From Bacteroidales bacterium UBA6431 (lineage in GTDB: Bacteria > Bacteroidota > Bacteroidia > Bacteroidales > UBA932), in NCBI GenBank assembly GCA_002439095.1, contig DJOT01000019.1, positions 62,001-126,000 of the forward strand: DNA of 64,000 nt, read 5' to 3'. The position numbers and the translations under genes are program-made. Within the stretch, counting starts at the first letter, position 1. Every line of letters starts with the position of its first letter. Positions 1 to 7,398 of this stretch are shown here, piece by piece. The notes beneath the pieces were generated by a model. It did not search any database. It had not been told where the DNA came from and saw only the letters and a program-made list of their open reading frames with translations.

Positions 1-540
1 TTCAGCGAGAAGCAGGCTGCGGCCATAGACAACTACCGCAAGAAAGGCGGCAGATTCAGACGCAAAGAGGACTTCGCGAAGTCTTTCGTCGTCTCGGACG
101 AAATCTACAGGCGGCTCGAAGACTACATCGACATCCCCCTCACCGACATCAACAGAGCCGACTCCGCCGCCTTCGACGCCCTCCCCGGGATCGGGCCGTA
201 TTTCGCGGCCAAGATGGTGGAGCAGCGCCGGAGGCTCTGCGGCTATTCCCACCCGGAGCAGTTGCTGGACATCTATAATTTCGGCGAAGAAAGATTCGGC
301 AGGCTCAAAGACCTCATCTGCTGCACTCCGCCGCGCCCCTACCCGCTCTGGTCGCTCCCGGCGGACAGTCTAAGTCTCCATCCTTATATCGGCGGCCGTG
401 CCGAAGCGCGCGGGATAGTCCGCTTCCGGGACCACAGCCCCAAGGACAGCCTCAGCGTGGAAGCCCTTGGCCGTGCCGGGATTCTATCGCCAGAGCAGGC
501 AGCCAAGCTGGCACTCTGCCGGATTGCAGAGGCGGAGTAA
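1..540 (+). CDS. Helix-hairpin-helix (ComEA-like) protein, 5' partial
   Basis: The reading frame is open from the first base, so the start lies outside the window and 179 C-terminal residues are visible. It contains two helix-hairpin-helix type repeats. The clearer one reads DALPGIGPYFAAKMVEQR, and an earlier degenerate one (KKGGRFRRKEDFAKSF) precedes it. This is the pattern of Bacteroidota proteins annotated as helix-hairpin-helix or ComEA-like DNA-binding proteins. Family members bind DNA without sequence specificity, and some act in DNA uptake; the exact role here is not known. The stop is followed by a long hairpin at 565-630. Confidence is good for the fold and low for the function. Confidence 0.75.
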   Translation, partial: FSEKQAAAIDNYRKKGGRFRRKEDFAKSFVVSDEIYRRLEDYIDIPLTDINRADSAAFDALPGIGPYFAAKMVEQRRRLCGYSHPEQLLDIYNFGEERFGRLKDLICCTPPRPYPLWSLPADSLSLHPYIGGRAEARGIVRFRDHSPKDSLSVEALGRAGILSPEQAAKLALCRIAEAE

Positions 541-564
541 ACAGTGATATCTCTTTTTCATGTT

Positions 565-630
565 GAGTTTCCAGACATGTTGCCCGGGCGAGGCTTTTGT
601 GTTGAGCCCGGACCATATGTCTGGAAGCTC
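565..630 (+). other. Long two-stage stem-loop between the HhH gene and xerD
   Basis: Positions 565-578 pair with 617-630 (14 bp, one G-T wobble). An inner CCGGGC (584-589) pairs with GCCCGG (606-611), leaving a 16-nt loop. There is no clean T-run after it, so it is not a standard intrinsic terminator. It may still end the upstream transcript, or be a small inverted-repeat element. Confidence 0.6.
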
Positions 631-658
631 TCCAATATTTTCAGTACTGATTTTTATA

Positions 659-666
659 TAACTTTG
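659..666 (+). promoter_or_regulatory. Bacteroidota -7 element upstream of xerD
   Basis: TAACTTTG matches the TAnnTTTG consensus exactly. It ends 4 nt before the GTG start of xerD, so transcription would begin at about the start codon itself. Confidence 0.55.
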
Positions 667-670
667 CACC

Positions 671-1552
671 GTGGACAACAATACGGAAACCATACTCAAA
701 GACTACCGCTACTACCTGAATGTAGAACGGGGGATGTCCCGTAACACCGTCAATTCCTATTGCCGGGATGTGAAGGCATTTTTAGAAAAAAACGTAGAAG
801 CGCCGACAAAAATCGGGACTGAAGCCATAGTGGACTATCTCTCATCTGTGAGCACATCCCTCTCCGCCCGTTCCCAGGCCAGGCTCATGAGCGCCCTGCG
901 TTCATTCTTCGACTGGCTGATACTCGAGGGCGACAGAAAGAACAACCCCTGCGACGGCATAGATTCCCCAAAAATCGGACGCCACCTGCCTGACGTGCTG
1001 TCCGTAGAGGAGGTGGACGCGATAATGAAATCCGTAGACCTCTCAAAGCCGGGAGGGATACGCGACAGAGCCATACTGGAAATCCTATACGGATGCGGAC
1101 TGCGCGTCTCCGAGGCCTGTTCTCTACGGATTTCCGACGTGTTTCTCGATGAAGGATTCGTAAGGGTGGTCGGAAAGGGCGATAAGCAGAGACTCATCCC
1201 CATGGGTGAAATGGCCAAAGACGCGTTCACCAACTATCTGTCCGTAAGGCCTCAGGCTTCCACTAAGAAAGATGCTGACATCGCTTTCCTCAACCGTTTC
1301 GGTGCCGGGATGAGCCGAATCACAATATTCAACATGGTACGCAAGCAGGCCCTGCTCGCCGGCATCACCAAGACCATCTCCCCACACACGTTCCGGCACT
1401 CCTTCGCCACACATCTTGTCGAAAACGGTGCCGACCTCAGAGTGGTACAGGAGATGCTCGGGCACGAGTCCATCCTCACCACAGAAATCTACACCCACAT
1501 CGACTCCAGAACATGGCAGTCAGCAATACTGCAACACCACCCGAGAAAATGA
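671..1552 (+). CDS. xerD: Tyrosine recombinase XerD
   Basis: This 293-residue protein has the two-domain layout of XerC/XerD: an N-terminal SAM-like core-binding domain (about 5-90) and a C-terminal catalytic domain. All catalytic residues can be read: R145 (CGLRVSEA), K169 (GKGDKQR), H239 and R242 (HTFRHSF), H265 (LGHES) and the nucleophile Y274 (EIYTH). The family resolves chromosome dimers at dif with a partner recombinase. XerD is chosen over XerC on overall resemblance and is less certain. The start is GTG, because an in-frame stop lies just upstream at 659 and the next ATG would remove part of the core-binding helix. A -7 promoter element lies 4 nt before the start. The gene abuts the next, protease gene. 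Confidence 0.9.
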   Translation: MDNNTETILKDYRYYLNVERGMSRNTVNSYCRDVKAFLEKNVEAPTKIGTEAIVDYLSSVSTSLSARSQARLMSALRSFFDWLILEGDRKNNPCDGIDSPKIGRHLPDVLSVEEVDAIMKSVDLSKPGGIRDRAILEILYGCGLRVSEACSLRISDVFLDEGFVRVVGKGDKQRLIPMGEMAKDAFTNYLSVRPQASTKKDADIAFLNRFGAGMSRITIFNMVRKQALLAGITKTISPHTFRHSFATHLVENGADLRVVQEMLGHESILTTEIYTHIDSRTWQSAILQHHPRK

Positions 1553-1566
1553 TTAACTTTGCCGGA

Positions 1567-2811
1567 ATGAGAAAATTCGGATTCAGAAATACGCTCACCG
1601 CAGTGCTGTTGCTGCTCAGTCTGGCCTCTTGTGAGCGGGACAACCCCTCCACAACCAGAGAATACAGCAAGGTCGTGATATACTGCGGCCTCGGTTACAA
1701 CAACCTCAGTGCGAGCCTGAGGAACAACCTTGAGCAACTCAGGCAAGGGAATCTGCCATACAGCAGCTCTGACAAGGCCATCGTCGCGTTCTGCCACAAC
1801 ACCGCCCAGGGAGAAGGCTATACAACAGCAAATCCCCCGGTACTCCTGCAATTCTGCAGCCGCGACGGCCAGAACGTCATCGACACACTGAAAACATACC
1901 CGTCCGACATGGAAAGCGCAACAGCCGAATCCATCACAAAAGTGCTGTTCGACATAAGGGAGCTCTTCCCCTCGCGGAGTTACGGGATGATATTCTCATC
2001 ACACTCCACGGGCTGGACACCATGCGGATATCAGGCCACGGAAGAAGGCGTATCCATCATGAGCACATCCATGGACGCACAACAAGAAGACTTCCCGCTC
2101 ACAAAATCTCTTGGAAGCCAATATCTCGGGAGTTACCGCAACAACCTGGAGATAGACCTCTCCGAGTTCGCGGCCGCCATACCGATGAAATTGGAATACA
2201 TCATCTTCGACTCCTGCCTTATGGGAGGGGTCGAGGTGGCATGGGAACTCAAAGATGTCTGCGACAAGATCGTCTTCTCCCCGGCAGAAATCCTCGCGGA
2301 AGGCTTTGTATACAAGCCGTTCGCCTGGCACCTGCTGGCTCTCCGGGAGCCCGACCTCAAGTCAATATGCGAAGACTACTTCAACTACTATGACGCGCAG
2401 AGCGGGTCGAGCAGATCTGCCACGGTCACCCTGCTTGACTGCCACGGTCTGGAAAAGCTAGCACAAGTCTATTCCGGAATCATCGCTTCGCACAGGGACG
2501 GATTCGAGAGCATCGACAGGAGCAAGGTCCAGCCTTATTTCTACAGCGCCGGAAGCGGCACAAAAGACTGGTTCTTCGATCTCCGCGACGCGGCCGTGCA
2601 GGCCGGAGCTTTCAGCGGCGAACTCGCAAGCCTTGACGCTGCCCTAGCGGACTGCATAGAATACCATGCCGAAACCGATTATTTTTTCAAGACCCCTCTT
2701 GAAAGATGCTGCGGACTGAGCACCTATCTGCCTTCCCCGTCAAGGCCAAAGCTCACAGCTTATTACAAGGGACTTGGATGGAACAGGGCCGTCGGTCTGG
2801 TGGGAGAATAA
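1567..2811 (+). CDS. Clostripain-family (C11) cysteine peptidase lipoprotein
   Basis: From the ATG at 1567 the protein has a short basic start, a hydrophobic stretch and a lipobox-like SLASC, so it is probably an exported lipoprotein. The catalytic pair of the clostripain C11 fold is visible: His in FSSHSTGW and Cys in FDSCLMGGVEVAWEL. Family members cleave after basic residues; the substrate here is unknown. An earlier in-frame ATG at 1549 overlaps the xerD stop as ATGA and is an alternative start. A TAACTTTG element (1554-1561) sits 5 nt before the 1567 ATG. The location in the outer membrane or periplasm is inferred from the signal. Confidence 0.85.
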   Translation: MRKFGFRNTLTAVLLLLSLASCERDNPSTTREYSKVVIYCGLGYNNLSASLRNNLEQLRQGNLPYSSSDKAIVAFCHNTAQGEGYTTANPPVLLQFCSRDGQNVIDTLKTYPSDMESATAESITKVLFDIRELFPSRSYGMIFSSHSTGWTPCGYQATEEGVSIMSTSMDAQQEDFPLTKSLGSQYLGSYRNNLEIDLSEFAAAIPMKLEYIIFDSCLMGGVEVAWELKDVCDKIVFSPAEILAEGFVYKPFAWHLLALREPDLKSICEDYFNYYDAQSGSSRSATVTLLDCHGLEKLAQVYSGIIASHRDGFESIDRSKVQPYFYSAGSGTKDWFFDLRDAAVQAGAFSGELASLDAALADCIEYHAETDYFFKTPLERCCGLSTYLPSPSRPKLTAYYKGLGWNRAVGLVGE

Positions 2812-2813
2812 AA

Positions 2814-2845
2814 TTTGCGCAAAACGCCTGTTTTCACTATATTTG
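2814..2845 (+). promoter_or_regulatory. Consensus Bacteroidota promoter for rplY
   Basis: TTTG (2814-2817) is followed after exactly 20 nt by TATATTTG (2838-2845). This fits the -33 TTTG / -7 TAnnTTTG pattern of the Bacteroidota primary sigma factor and predicts a transcript start near 2852. Confidence 0.7.
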
Positions 2846-2855
2846 CGCGCATTTT

Positions 2856-2901
2856 AAAACCGCATTACGGTTTTGGTGCAATGGGATCTGAGAAATCAGA
2901 T
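2856..2901 (+). promoter_or_regulatory. Two small hairpins in the rplY leader
   Basis: AAAACCG (2856-2862) pairs with CGGTTTT (2868-2874) across a 5-nt loop. ATCTGA (2886-2891) pairs with TCAGAT (2896-2901) across a GAAA tetraloop. Both lie in the roughly 80-nt untranslated leader. They could serve ribosomal-protein autoregulation, but nothing here proves it. Confidence 0.4.
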
Positions 2902-2929
2902 TGAGTAACACATTTTAATCATTAAAGAA

Positions 2930-3499
2930 ATGCAGCATTTCGAACTTAAAGGCCAGATCCGCAAAGCGGACGGAAAGGCCGCCCTCAAGGCTCTCCGCAA
3001 GGAAGGCCTCGTACCTTGCAACCTCTATGGCTGTGGCATGGAAAACGTACTTTTCACCGTCAACGCCAAAGAACTCAGCGCACTTACCAACACCCCGGCC
3101 TCATACATCGTGGATCTTGTCCTCGACAACGGGACAAAGCAGACAGCCGTACTGCACGAACTCCAGTGGCATCCTGTCTCTGACGCATGCCTCCACGTGG
3201 ACTTCCTCGCAGTCAACGAGACCAAGCCTATCTGCATCAAAGTCCCTATCGAGATCACAGGACACGCTGTCGGTGTACAGCAGGGCGGCAAGTTCTTCCA
3301 GCCGACACGCGAACTCCGCATAAGCGCCCTCATGGCCAATCTTCCAGACAAGGTGACCGTAGACATCTCAAGCCTCGGTCTTGACAAGAAAATCAAGGCC
3401 GGCGACATCACAGTCAAGGACGCCGCCATCGTCACCGACAAGGACACCATCATCTGCGGTGTCAAGGCTACCCGCAACTCAGCTGCAGCGGCAGCATAA
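2930..3499 (+). CDS. rplY: 50S ribosomal protein L25 (CTC type)
   Basis: This 189-residue protein is the long, two-domain form of L25 related to general stress protein CTC. The N-terminal L25 domain (about 1-95) binds 5S rRNA and is followed by the beta-rich C-terminal CTC domain (about 96-180). Typical stretches are GLVPCNLYG and VLHELQWHPVSDACLHVDF. It has its own strong promoter and lies 12 nt upstream of pth, the usual rplY-pth pairing in Bacteroidota. The Ala-rich tail (NSAAAAA) is common in this group. Confidence 0.95.
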   Translation: MQHFELKGQIRKADGKAALKALRKEGLVPCNLYGCGMENVLFTVNAKELSALTNTPASYIVDLVLDNGTKQTAVLHELQWHPVSDACLHVDFLAVNETKPICIKVPIEITGHAVGVQQGGKFFQPTRELRISALMANLPDKVTVDISSLGLDKKIKAGDITVKDAAIVTDKDTIICGVKATRNSAAAAA

Positions 3500-3511
3500 A
3501 ACTGACATGTC

Positions 3512-4135
3512 GTGTCTGAGAAGACTTATCTAATAGCAGGTCTTGGCAACATAGGGGCCGAATACTCTTCAACGCGACACAATATCGGATTCATGACATT
3601 GGATGCCTGGGCACAGGCATCCAATGTCGTTTTTTCCACCGAGCGCTACGGAGACATCGCCACCGTCAAAGACAAGGGGAGGGAATTTGTGCTCCTCAAG
3701 CCATCGACCTACATGAACCTCAGCGGCAACGCCGTACGTTACTGGCAGACGCGTCTGGATATCCCGACCGATCACATCATGGTCATCTGCGATGACCTCA
3801 ACCTCCCGTTCGGCACCGCAAGGATGCGCAAATCCGGCAGTGACGGAGGGCACAACGGGCTAAAGAACATACAGGAGCTGCTCGGCACCAGAGACTTCGC
3901 ACGGACAAGGATGGGAGTCGGCCACGATTTCGCGCAGGGAGGGCAGGTGGACTTTGTACTCGGCAAGTTCAACCCCGAGCAGATGGAGCAGCTGCCGGAG
4001 ATAGAGAAAAGGGTGATTGAAGGAGTCCGCACATGGGCCCTTGCGGGCATAGAAAGAGCCATGACAGCCCTCAACAGCAGACAAAACGGGACGCAAAAGC
4101 CGGAAAAAGAAGAAAATCCCCAAATAAAGGCATAA
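3512..4135 (+). CDS. pth: Peptidyl-tRNA hydrolase
   Basis: The 207-residue protein releases tRNA from prematurely dropped peptidyl-tRNA in the cytoplasm. Family signatures are GLGNIGAEYSSTRHNIGF with the catalytic His23, KPSTYMNLSG, and DDLNLPFGTARMRKSGSDGGHNGLK. The start is GTG at 3512; an ATG six bases upstream is in another frame. The C-terminal tail, rich in Lys and Glu (about 190-207), extends past the usual family length. It forms a likely transcription unit with rplY. Confidence 0.95.
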   Translation: MSEKTYLIAGLGNIGAEYSSTRHNIGFMTLDAWAQASNVVFSTERYGDIATVKDKGREFVLLKPSTYMNLSGNAVRYWQTRLDIPTDHIMVICDDLNLPFGTARMRKSGSDGGHNGLKNIQELLGTRDFARTRMGVGHDFAQGGQVDFVLGKFNPEQMEQLPEIEKRVIEGVRTWALAGIERAMTALNSRQNGTQKPEKEENPQIKA

Positions 4136-4219
4136 GAATTTAGGAATTTAACAATTCTTTTTTTATATTGCAAGCCGTTGCGGCAATGAACATTATCAAC
4201 ATTCTAAATATCATTAAAG

Positions 4220-4396
4220 ATGGAAACACTCGTCAACAAAATCAAAGAGAACATCGAACTCTTTGTAACCAATGCAGAAGCACAGGTTGCCAAGGGCAAC
4301 AAGGCCGCAGGAGCACGCGCACGCAAGGCCGCCCTTGATCTCATGAAGGATCTCAAGGAGTTCCGTAAAATTTCAGTTGCAGAGACAAAGAAATAA
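4220..4396 (+). CDS. Hc1-like histone H1 family small protein
   Basis: A 58-residue protein runs from the ATG at 4220 to the TAA at 4394. It begins METLVNKIKENIELF and contains NKAAGARARKAALDLMKDLK and the end FRKISVAETKK. It is helical, Lys/Ala-rich and basic, as in the short Hc1-like nucleoid proteins found throughout Bacteroidota, which are thought to bind DNA. It stands alone between pth and a structured intergenic region. The A-rich stretch before the ATG is typical of strong Bacteroidota translation starts. Confidence 0.88.
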   Translation: METLVNKIKENIELFVTNAEAQVAKGNKAAGARARKAALDLMKDLKEFRKISVAETKK

Positions 4397-4426
4397 TCAT
4401 TTTTTTCGTCATGATGCAACGTTGAC

Positions 4427-4515
4427 AAAACCGCCTGCATCTATGTTGCAGGTTTAGGTTTTAGTACACGTCTAAGGGTTGGAAGCCGTGAGGGTGACCA
4501 GCCCTTTGCTTTTTT
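4427..4515 (+). ncRNA. Tandem two-hairpin element after the Hc1-like gene
   Basis: Hairpin 1 has an inner stem CCTGCA/TGCAGG (4434-4439 with 4447-4452) and an outer stem AAAACC/GGTTTT (4427-4432 with 4457-4462). Hairpin 2 is a 9-bp stem, AAGGGTTGG/CCAGCCCTT (4474-4482 with 4498-4506), followed by six T at 4510-4515. It may be only the 3' end and terminator of the histone transcript, or a small RNA. I do not recognise a known family. Confidence 0.4.
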
Positions 4516-4556
4516 CGGAAATTCTCACTATCTATGCACGCTGAAACCTTTACCGG

Positions 4557-6209
4557 ATGAATTTCTGTACAGCAATAATCCTCGCCGTCTTCCGGATGGT
4601 GGTGATTCCCGTCCAGTTCGAGGACAGGGAGTTCATACGCACTACGGAGGACATAAGAGCGTCAGTCCAACAAGCCGAAGACTACTTCAACTCGCAGCCG
4701 GGACTGGACGACGAGTACCGTTTCGACCTCGCACCGGTGATTACCCTCCCTAAGCCCGTGGCATACTATGGCGCCAACTATTCCGACAGGAAAGATGTCC
4801 TGCTGCACGAAGCGGTCAGATATGCATGCTCAAAAAGCAAAATTGATTTTTCTCCATACGACAACGACTTCGACGGGAGCGTGGACAATGTATTCCTGAT
4901 AACCGCCGGATTCAGCGAAGCGGACGGAGCGGCAGAAGAATGGATATGGCCACAGTTCGGGCAGTTGAAAGACCACGGAGGCACCGGCGAAGCCGGAGGA
5001 TTCACGATAGACAGTTTCTGCGTCAGCACAGAGCTTTCTTCGGACGAGGAGGGCATCCCGACATCAGCACCGGTTGGCGTCTTCTGCCATGAATTCTGCC
5101 ATTTTCTTGGTCTTACTGACCTTTATGATACCGACGGCGAGAACAGCGGTGGAGTCGCCCCAGGCCTGTGGAACACCGGCATAATGGACAACGGCTGCAA
5201 AAGCAGTCCGGTGCCCGGCCTATGCGCTCTGGATCTGGAACTTCTCGGAAAGGGGAAATGCAGTAAATTGACCAAAGGCAGCCATACCCTCCAACCTCTG
5301 GGCCGTACCGGGGAATACTTCAAGTGCTCTGCTGAAAATGAAAATGAATTTTTCCTCTTTGAATGCAAGGAGGGGCGGGGGTTGGCAATCTACCACGTCG
5401 ACCTGTCCGGACAGGCCGCCGGGTGGTCGGACTACTACCAGAAAGAACTCACAGCCGCAGAACGGTGGGAATTCTCCCAAGTCAACTGCCGTCCCGACAG
5501 GCAGTGCGCCACACTCCTCGCCGCCTCGGACGGGCCGGACGGGCTGTTCTTCCCGCAAGGGGGACGCGACAGTTTCAGTTCGGACACCGATCCCGCATTC
5601 AGGTTCTGGGACGGCAGCACATCTGCCCTCGCACTCACAGAGATAAGGGTCAACACGGACGGCAGCGTTTCATTTGATGTCAAGGAACCCATAGTGCTCA
5701 ACAGCTGCTCCATCTTCCAGGATGCCGCAATAATCAGGTGGACCGCAGATACTTCCATAGGAGATATAGACGGCTACGAGCTGGAATGGAGCAGCCTGGC
5801 AGGAAAGGCCTCCATGACAATCCCGGCAGATGCCGGGAGCTGTACCGTGACAGGGCTGACCCCGCAGACTCCATACCGGTACACTTTGAGGATCAGGTAC
5901 ACGAACGGGATGTCCTCCTCGGTATGTTCATCATTCATAACAAAGGTATACCGGAACGACAGCCACCCGTACATCTACCTCAAAGGCAGTGACAGGAAAG
6001 CCGACGGGAGATTCGAGAAAGGGGCGAAAATCCCGCTGAGGGTATTCAACGCCCCGGAAGTGTCGGAGGTAAAATGGTATTTCAACGGCAGAAGAATCAC
6101 AACAGGGCCGGACGGCTGGTATACAATCACAGAAGAAGGCACCCTGAAAGCCGAAGTCATCTATGATGACGGAAGCACCGATGTGATGACAAAGGAGATA
6201 AGACTATGA
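4557..6209 (+). CDS. M6-family metalloprotease with fibronectin type III domain
   Basis: This 550-residue secreted zinc protease belongs to the immune-inhibitor-A-like M6 group. The core has MVVIPVQFEDREF near the N-terminus, a DNDFDGSVDNVF stretch typical of the family, and the zinc motif HEFCHFLGLTDLYD (about 180-193), in which the two His and the distal Asp are the expected ligands. A fibronectin type III domain follows (about 385-465: ELEWSSLAGK, GLTPQTPYRYTLR), then an Ig-like end. The N-terminus is short and gives only a weak signal peptide (FCTAIILAVF). Either the true start is unusual or the leader has been eroded. It overlaps the next gene by 4 nt. Confidence 0.85.
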   Translation: MNFCTAIILAVFRMVVIPVQFEDREFIRTTEDIRASVQQAEDYFNSQPGLDDEYRFDLAPVITLPKPVAYYGANYSDRKDVLLHEAVRYACSKSKIDFSPYDNDFDGSVDNVFLITAGFSEADGAAEEWIWPQFGQLKDHGGTGEAGGFTIDSFCVSTELSSDEEGIPTSAPVGVFCHEFCHFLGLTDLYDTDGENSGGVAPGLWNTGIMDNGCKSSPVPGLCALDLELLGKGKCSKLTKGSHTLQPLGRTGEYFKCSAENENEFFLFECKEGRGLAIYHVDLSGQAAGWSDYYQKELTAAERWEFSQVNCRPDRQCATLLAASDGPDGLFFPQGGRDSFSSDTDPAFRFWDGSTSALALTEIRVNTDGSVSFDVKEPIVLNSCSIFQDAAIIRWTADTSIGDIDGYELEWSSLAGKASMTIPADAGSCTVTGLTPQTPYRYTLRIRYTNGMSSSVCSSFITKVYRNDSHPYIYLKGSDRKADGRFEKGAKIPLRVFNAPEVSEVKWYFNGRRITTGPDGWYTITEEGTLKAEVIYDDGSTDVMTKEIRL

Positions 6210-6619
6210 GAGCAAGACTTTTCGCCGCCATTTTAATCATTTCATCATCGGCAGCGGTACAAAGCTGCAACCCGGACAAATACATGCGAGCTTTCTCGCA
6301 GACGGAAGACATGCAGATACAGGTCGGACGGGACATTCCTTTCAGATACAACCCCCTGACCTGCCAAATGTCATACAACCATACGAGGCATGAGTTCAGG
6401 GCATGTACCGACAACATGTCAGATTTTTTCATAGTCACCATGGAATCCACCCCGGCATCCGAAGGAGAAACACTTCAAGCGGACATCGTCTGGACCACGG
6501 AGACAGACATCCTGACAAGAAAAAATCTCACCCTCGAAGTCATCAGGACCGAGGGTGAGAGATTCTGGCTGTGGAGTGACTCAGGCCGCATAGGCGTGAG
6601 CATCTCCGTCTTAGAATGA
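6206..6619 (+). CDS. Putative lipoprotein, unknown function
   Basis: I do not recognise the family of this 137-residue protein. It starts with a lipoprotein-like signal (LFAAILIISSSAAVQSC), and the rest appears beta-rich. The ATG overlaps the stop of the M6 protease (ATGA), so the two genes are probably translated together and may act together at the cell surface. The last 9 nt overlap the end of tpiA on the opposite strand. Confidence 0.7.
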   Translation: MRARLFAAILIISSSAAVQSCNPDKYMRAFSQTEDMQIQVGRDIPFRYNPLTCQMSYNHTRHEFRACTDNMSDFFIVTMESTPASEGETLQADIVWTTETDILTRKNLTLEVIRTEGERFWLWSDSGRIGVSISVLE

Positions 6620-7366
6620 CAGCGCTATCTGGATGAAGTCATCAGCCTTGAGGGCTGCACCGCCGATAAGACCTCCGTCAATATCCTTCTGGGCGAAAAG
6701 TTCCTTGGCATTTGAAGGCTTGCATGAGCCGCCATAGAGGATGGTGGTGTCCTCGGCCACGGTCTCGCCGAATTTCTCGGCAAGCACCTTGCGGATATGG
6801 GCATGGATCTCCTCGGCCTGCTCGGCAGTGGCTGTTTTGCCTGTACCGATGGCCCATACAGGCTCGTATGCCACGATGACCTTCTTCATATCCTCTGCAG
6901 TGAAATTGTAAAGGACATTCTTGATCTGCGCGGAGCACACATCGAAATGCTTGCCCGCCTCCCTCTCTTCGAGGTTCTCGCCGACGCAGAGGATGACGCC
7001 GAGGCCAGCCTCAAGCGCGAGTTTAACCTTGACGACAAGTTTCTCGTCCGTCTCACCATAGTACTGGCGGCGCTCCGAGTGACCGAGAATCGTCCACTGG
7101 CAGCCTACGGCCTTGACCATGTCGGCTGACACCTCTCCGGTATAAGCACCCTTGACATGATCTGCGCAGTTCTGGGCTGAAAGCTCCACGCGTGAACCGG
7201 CGAGGGCCTTACCTACGGCGCAGAGGTGGGTGAACGGAGGAGCCACGATAAGGCCCACATTCTCAGGCACGGCGGCTGACTTCTCAGCCACAGCCTTTGC
7301 AAGTTCTACTCCTTCAGGCTTGATGGTGTTCATCTTCCAGTTGCCTGCTACAATCTTCTTTCTCAT
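6611..7366 (-). CDS. tpiA: Triosephosphate isomerase
   Basis: This 251-residue glycolytic enzyme interconverts glyceraldehyde-3-phosphate and dihydroxyacetone phosphate. The catalytic residues are Lys11 in GNWKMNT, His in LGHSERRQYYGE, and Glu in VAYEPVWAIGTGKTAT; the phosphate-binding loop reads LYGGSCKPSN. Length and sequence are complete and ordinary. It lies 32 nt downstream of glmS on the same strand, and its end overlaps the convergent lipoprotein gene by 9 nt. Confidence 0.97.
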   Translation of the reverse strand: MRKKIVAGNWKMNTIKPEGVELAKAVAEKSAAVPENVGLIVAPPFTHLCAVGKALAGSRVELSAQNCADHVKGAYTGEVSADMVKAVGCQWTILGHSERRQYYGETDEKLVVKVKLALEAGLGVILCVGENLEEREAGKHFDVCSAQIKNVLYNFTAEDMKKVIVAYEPVWAIGTGKTATAEQAEEIHAHIRKVLAEKFGETVAEDTTILYGGSCKPSNAKELFAQKDIDGGLIGGAALKADDFIQIALSF

Positions 7367-7398
7367 AATGAATATAAGTATTAAACAAAGTTTGTCTG

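Noticed and set aside
7367..7398. A glmS-type ribozyme or other riboswitch near glmS
   Set aside because: The flanking gaps are only about 20-32 nt and show no conserved structured core.
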